64,000 nucleotides of DNA from NCBI RefSeq assembly GCF_043641665.1, contig NC_092196.1, positions 14,567,692 to 14,631,691 of the forward strand. Reading direction: 5' to 3'. The first letter of the stretch is position 1; each line of letters starts with the position of its first letter. The position numbers and the translations under genes were made by a program. This DNA is from Enoplosus armatus (Eukaryota > Chordata > Actinopteri > Centrarchiformes > Enoplosidae). Below the pieces are notes generated by a model that was not told where the DNA came from, did no database searches, and worked only from the letters and a program-made list of their open reading frames with translations. Below are positions 59,201 through 64,000 of the stretch, piece by piece.

Positions 59201-62200
59201 TCAACTTTCAGTTCCAAACAAAATGAATGGCTCTCACAGGCTGCATTGGGCAATTCAAAATCCAAGAAAACTGTCTCCAGCTTTACTTCTGGATCTGGGG
59301 AGGTGGGGTGTTGAAGTAATCCTGCTGAGTTTTCCAGCTGCACAAACAAAGCTGTCTGGATAACAAAGGCTTCCAAGAGAGAAGAAGAAAGAGAAGAGAA
59401 GAGGAGGAGGAGGTCTCCAAAACTACAACATCTTCATGTGTACCTGCTCCAAGATCGCTCGAGAGTGAACGCTGAGAATGTCCAGAAATCAGGAAACCAC
59501 GACATGACCACACTGATTAAGTCCGCCGCTAGAACAGACAGCATGAGGTTGTTCCCATCCACTTCATAAATCACACTGTATAACCTAAAGAGAGGTTGCA
59601 AAGTGCTGTCGGCCCCTTCCAAAGCCACAGCAGTAACCAGAAACCTTGTATTCAATCTACTTGTCATTGTCTCTGAAAGATGTGTGATGTTCCTGCCTGT
59701 GGAGCAACGCTGCACAATGAAAAATGCCAGTCAGAGCTCGGAAAACCATTTGCAGGGATGGTGCAAGCTTCAAATGTGACAGAAGAAGAACAGCCTTATT
59801 CTCACCCCAGAAAGCGTCAGGAAATCCTGGCATGCTGCTACAAGCATCAGCTCCTGGTCATGGGGGGTCTTATAGTTTGTCCAAGTCCCTCAAGTGGAAA
59901 AGGAATGTAACAGGAGACTTACAGCTAATGGATTCTTTCATTGGTTAAAACACCTTCCTAAAATAGTTTTTTCTCCACCAAATATCAGCTTATGTAAATG
60001 TTTATATAATAATCAGAACAGCACTGACAGCATGTTCTTACAAGTCAGAAAGGTTGTTTTGAAGAGGCAGACATATAGAGCAAGTAAGAGTGTGTGAGCA
60101 TGTGTGCTTCTCTACCTGCCAACAAAGAGAAAGCGCAGTCTTTAGTGACATCCGATTCTCAATTATGTTTACAAAAAGGGTAAAAAGCAGAGGACGCCAT
60201 ATTAATTTATCTGATCCCAGACACTCCCAGCTCTTGGCTGTGAATCAGAAAGCTACATGCTGTCAGCTGTGTGTTGTGACTTGCGCTTTGGCTACTTGCG
60301 AACAGAAGGCGTTTATTTTGCTCCAGCTGCCACACCCAAGGAAAGTGTTTTTCAAGCAAAGGGGGAGCACCAGCTAGAACTCTGATCCTGTAGAACCCAG
60401 ATGGCTGTCCACAGAACAATATCAATATCACAGAAGAGCACAAAAGCAATGTACAAAAACATGCATTGTTTCCTATGATCTGCCAAGGTTGCCATTGTTT
60501 TTTGAAAGTTATGTATTGACCTCTGACTGGTTTCTTTTAACCAGATAAAAGCCAGGGCGCCTCCGGCAGGTCGATCCTCTGATCCCTCAGTGTTGTTACT
60601 CCTCCGATATGGCTGAATAAAGTGGTGAGTGTAGACAACAAAAGAGAAGTCAGTCTCCCTAAGGAAAAAGTCTTCCTATCAGCGGGCCGCTCTCAGGCCC
60701 GAGCTGAAACCTGAGCATCTTTCAGGGATCGACACCACCCATCCCCGCCTTCAACCCCCCAGTGACCTGTTCCATTAAAAAAAAATCACGCAAATCCAGT
60801 TCCCACCGCTGAATTACCATTCATTTATTTATCTATCCATGCTCTTATACATCTATTTATTTATTCAACTCATCTATTTGTCTTCATTTCTCACGCTATC
60901 CTTGGCAGTCCCCATTGACAAGGCTCCTATTACAGCAGTCATCTTGTGGAGGAAAACGGGGCCACTGAGGGAGCTGGGTCAGCAACACACAGATCCTCAA
61001 CCCATGATGTCATGGGCTGCTGGACTGAGCCAGCCTGCCTGCGCTCTAACATAAAACATTTTAAAGTTCCTCTGCATAGACTGGTAAGACTAATACCATG
61101 TGTGCTCCAGGTCTATGAAAGGCTGCGTGTGCCAGGAGCTGCGAAAGTGTCTGGCCAATAAGTTGACGCTGTTCACAGCACCCTGGGGTTACTCTCACCC
61201 AGGCCAAGCACGGCGAAGTGTGTGAAGAAGCCTGGCAGCGGGCAGGCCTGGTGGGATGGCGGGTGTTGTTCTGGTGCAATGAGCCATGTGGTCACATGGG
61301 CGAAATGCAGACGGCCGGCCGGCTGTATCATGCCCTGTCTTCAGCCAGTCCAAGGCATGCTGGGAGAAGCACCTGAGTCCATAAGCCGCCCGTGCATGCC
61401 CCAAACAAACCAAGCTGCTCTCACACAACACCAGCATCAATGAACCTGCTGACAGGGCCTTCAACACTTGATAGTCCTCTCTTAATGCTGCTGAGCGTGC
61501 TTCCTCTTCACCCCCAACTCCTGATGTTATCACAGTAAGATGTTTGTCAGTCTTAATTCAGCAGGCTTTGTAGCATCCGTGTGCATTTGAGAGTTGAGTT
61601 TCTCACCCTGTAACCTCAGCCGGGGCTTGAGATAATGCCACCACAAGCTTTTGCAGTTTCAGACAGCTTGCTAATGAGCACAGCACCGTGCAGACTGAAC
61701 CAGACCAACCACAGGATAGAGGGTGATGGATGGGGGCTTTTATCTGGCCAATAAACATTAGTTCCCCCACCTTATCTTCTTATCTCATTGTGATTTGAGG
61801 GTTCTCCCACAACAGGATGCCTCATGACTGGACTGCTGACACCTATGTATCCCTCTCTGCAGGGTTTACTCTTTGGGACACAAGGAAACAACATGCTGTT
61901 TGGTCAGAACGGCCTTATAGTGGTGATAAGGAAATCTAACTACAAGGCCTTCACAAGATGGCACAGGCTGAATGTTCAAAACGACTTTAAATTTAATTCC
62001 AATATACAATTACAATTCACATTTCTATAATACAGATGTATGTTATTGTGACATAATATTCAAATTGATACTCTCATATTTGGCTCATTTTTAAATCTCT
62101 GACAACAATATACAGTCGTCTGTTAAGACCTTATTAAAGCTGTGTGCTGCCTCCCTCTTTGGAGCACATCTCCAACCCCACGAGATTAACTCCGGTACAT

Positions 62201-62341
62201 GGGGATAATGGAGGCTTTTGTCTTATTAATACATCCTTTCAATACAATGCCTTCTTTAGAGTGACGGATGAACAAGCCTCAACAACATCGGAGGGGTCAG
62301 AGCGGGAGGGGGACACAGCAGGCTGTGCAACGGCTCCAAGG

Positions 62342-62344
<3 letters not shown>

Positions 62345-62375
<31 letters not shown>
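62345..62375. repeat. (TG)n microsatellite
   Basis: About 15 TG units, immediately left of the poly-C tract and the CpG-rich segment. Confidence 0.95.
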
Positions 62376-62378
<3 letters not shown>

Positions 62379-62464
62379 TGAAAAGGCCCCGGTGAGGACG
62401 CTCATCTCAGCCTCCAACAACAGCAATACAGACTGCATTACTATAATACAGCAAACTGCATTAA

Positions 62465-62485
62465 CCCCCCCCCCCCCCCCCCCCC
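62465..62485. repeat. Poly-C tract, 21 bases
   Basis: An uninterrupted run of 21 C on the plus strand (G on minus). Such runs are prone to sequencing and replication slippage. Confidence 0.95.
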
Positions 62486-62938
62486 ATGATCGACAGCTGT
62501 ATCCCTGCGTGTTAATATTTAACACCACACAATGTTATTCATTGAAACACACACTGTGTTTAACAAACGCAGCTGTCACACGGAGTCCAGATATCCAGTG
62601 CGGCTGCAGGCTGCAGTGTTTCTGCTGGTGGAAAGTAAAGCGCAGAAGCGGCGTGTTGCTTAATGTGGGCCATTCTGCTGTCATAGGTAGGAGCGAGCCA
62701 ACGACACATTTCGAGATTTTGAGCGTTTTGCAGACTTTCACTTCATGATTAACGCGCTTACTGGCCGTTGATGTAATGAGGGGAACCTCGTGGAGTTCAC
62801 GAGCGAAGGAAATGAACTAATTTAATGTTAAAGTGCAGGCATGTTACAGTAGCGCGAGAGACACATCAGGTCCTTTTGTTAGGTTGCTGCAGCACATGCA
62901 GACTGTCACACTTATTTTGAGAAGTTGCCATTACTTAC

Positions 62939-63350
62939 CCCATGAGAGATCTGGTTCAGAGCAGCGAAAAGACGCTCCGACAAATATTTGTCTCCAAATG
63001 TCCTCACATGTGGTCACCACTTTCCACAAATGCGTCAAAGTTCAGCGCTTTGCTCTGCTCCGGGGTCGAGCTGCAGCGATGACAATCAAAAGTTTGGTGG
63101 AGGAATAGACGGCGTGTCCTGTCTAGTCATTGGTAAATCCATATCGGGCTGTGCGCCACCGCGGAAACCGTTCAACGATCACCCGAAAGAAAGACGTTTC
63201 CAAAAGAAAAGGAGCGGTGAAAGCCAAAGAGGACTTTTTCAAAAATACAGATCGCACTTTCTCTTTTGTCGCCCTAATCCAACAGTCCGTCTGATTGTCC
63301 TCCTGCTCTCTGGGAACAACAGCTCTACGGGGCTGTGAAGCGACAGGGAG
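62939..63350 (-). promoter_or_regulatory. Candidate distal 5' exon and CpG-rich promoter, possibly of s1pr2
   Basis: CpG density rises clearly across about 62,580-63,370 compared with the flanks. On the minus strand an excellent donor, CATGGG|GTAAGT, ends a possible exon at 62939. s1pr2 needs an upstream 5' exon on this strand, and no better donor was found closer. The link to s1pr2 is an inference; another minus-strand transcript is possible. Confidence 0.35.
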
Positions 63351-63368
63351 GCGCGCACACAATACGCG

Positions 63369-63400
63369 GTCACACACACACACACACACACAAACACACA
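63369..63400. repeat. (CA)n microsatellite
   Basis: An imperfect CA run of about 15 units at the upstream edge of the CpG-rich segment. Confidence 0.85.
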
Positions 63401-63419
63401 CCCACACACACGAGAGACA

Positions 63420-64000
63420 GATTGTATGGAAACGTCATATGCCCATAAAGAGTCGCGAGTCTCAGTGTCGAAATATAACGTTGATGCGGGTTTGTGGACA
63501 GCAATTAATATGGAAAATACTTTTTAAGCCTATTTCTGGACCCTTTCCCCACTCCGGAGCACACAAATGAAGTCCAGATGTTCCACCTCTTCACTTCCTC
63601 TCTCCTAGCAGATTCCAGCGTGAACCAGAGTCCACACTTTTCAACTCATCCTGGCTCAGTTTCCCCTGAGAGCAGTGGCCAGCTGCAAATGCATACAGCT
63701 CTATGACAGTGTAACGAAATCAATACATTCTCCTGTGTTAAAGGAGCATGACAAATAAACATTTGCATTTGACCTGCTCCCACTTTTTTTCCCAACTACA
63801 CCATTATATTTGTTGTTTCTGATGAGTCATTTCATATTTATCCCTCAGGTCTGGGTATAAGTGTAATAAGGAGGGTGAGGTGAAGGTAAGTCAGGGTTGT
63901 TAGTCATCAGGGTTGTGCTCAGACATACAGAGCCTCTATCCAACCCCAGAGGACGTAATAATGTCTTCACAGTCATTACGCTCAAAGCCACAGTCATCCC
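63420..64000. other. Right-hand end, no gene identified
   Basis: The last 580 bases contain no supported exon, RNA gene or repeat array. Confidence 0.5.

Larger units (their letters stand above)
50292..62938. other. 12.6 kb without supported coding exons; probably s1pr2 intron 1
   Basis: The segment is AT-rich, with a (TA)n tract at 53160-53205 and GT and poly-C tracts near its right end. A degenerate repeat-like stretch near 53290-53560 begins with TCAATTCAATTC-type sequence common in fish. None of the many open frames of 60-120 codons shows family features or plausible splice partners. If the donor at 62938 is the s1pr2 first-exon donor, this whole stretch is intron 1 and would be a natural place for enhancers. 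Confidence 0.4.

Noticed and set aside
59161..59948. Cluster of open frames on both strands
   Set aside because: No conserved motif, no acceptor/donor pairs joining them, low-complexity Ser/Leu stretches.
60540..60640. LTR-like or promoter-like block (ATAAAAG, then AATAAAGTGGTGAGTG)
   Set aside because: It resembles a TATA box, a short exon and a donor, but there are no terminal repeats, primer-binding site, target duplication or coding sequence to support an LTR or gene.

Overview
This window is nuclear DNA of a ray-finned (teleost) fish. The genes are split by GT-AG introns. Fish-type interspersed repeats (two hAT elements, a tRNA-derived SINE fragment, a degenerate minisatellite, simple repeats) lie between and inside them. 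Gene content matches human 19p13.2, where ANGPTL6, PPAN, P2RY11, EIF3G, DNMT1, S1PR2 and the ICAM cluster are neighbours (human order from general knowledge). I rebuilt the coding exons by hand from splice sites and checked that reading phase is kept across every junction. I have no transcript evidence.

Layout, left to right. 1-7,633, minus: first four coding exons of trip10 (CIP4, an F-BAR membrane-curving protein), leaving the window at the left edge, with a 6 kb intron 1 that holds a complete hAT element. 8,738-13,106, minus: an ICAM-family adhesion receptor with eight Ig domains. 13,679-16,672, minus: angptl6, a secreted coiled-coil plus fibrinogen-domain protein, with an upstream non-coding exon. 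17.3-21.3 kb: gene-free DNA with a hAT MITE and a 36-bp motif present three times. 21,286-24,732, plus: ppan, a Brix-domain ribosome-assembly factor. 26,681-27,619, plus: p2ry11, a nucleotide GPCR. 28,337-31,419, plus: eif3g, a translation initiation factor subunit. 32,493-45,359, minus: complete dnmt1 in 34 coding exons (1,507 residues), ending tail to tail with eif3g. 49,042-50,112, minus: s1pr2, a sphingosine-1-phosphate receptor. 50.3-64 kb: no coding exon that I can support, but a CpG-rich segment at 62.9-63.4 kb carries a strong minus-strand splice donor and may be the distal first exon of s1pr2.

The most interesting signal is in the ppan introns. Introns 4, 5, 6 and 9 each hold a box C/D snoRNA-like sequence. 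All four carry the same antisense match to 18S rRNA just upstream of box D, but in two registers. By the fifth-nucleotide rule, introns 4 and 6 would direct methylation of a U (human Um799, the SNORD105 target), and introns 5 and 9 of the C two bases earlier (human Cm797). So a ribosome-biogenesis gene would carry a four-copy, two-target guide family for adjacent sites on the small-subunit rRNA. The other notable structure is the ICAM-like gene, which looks like an in-frame tandem duplication of an ICAM ectodomain.
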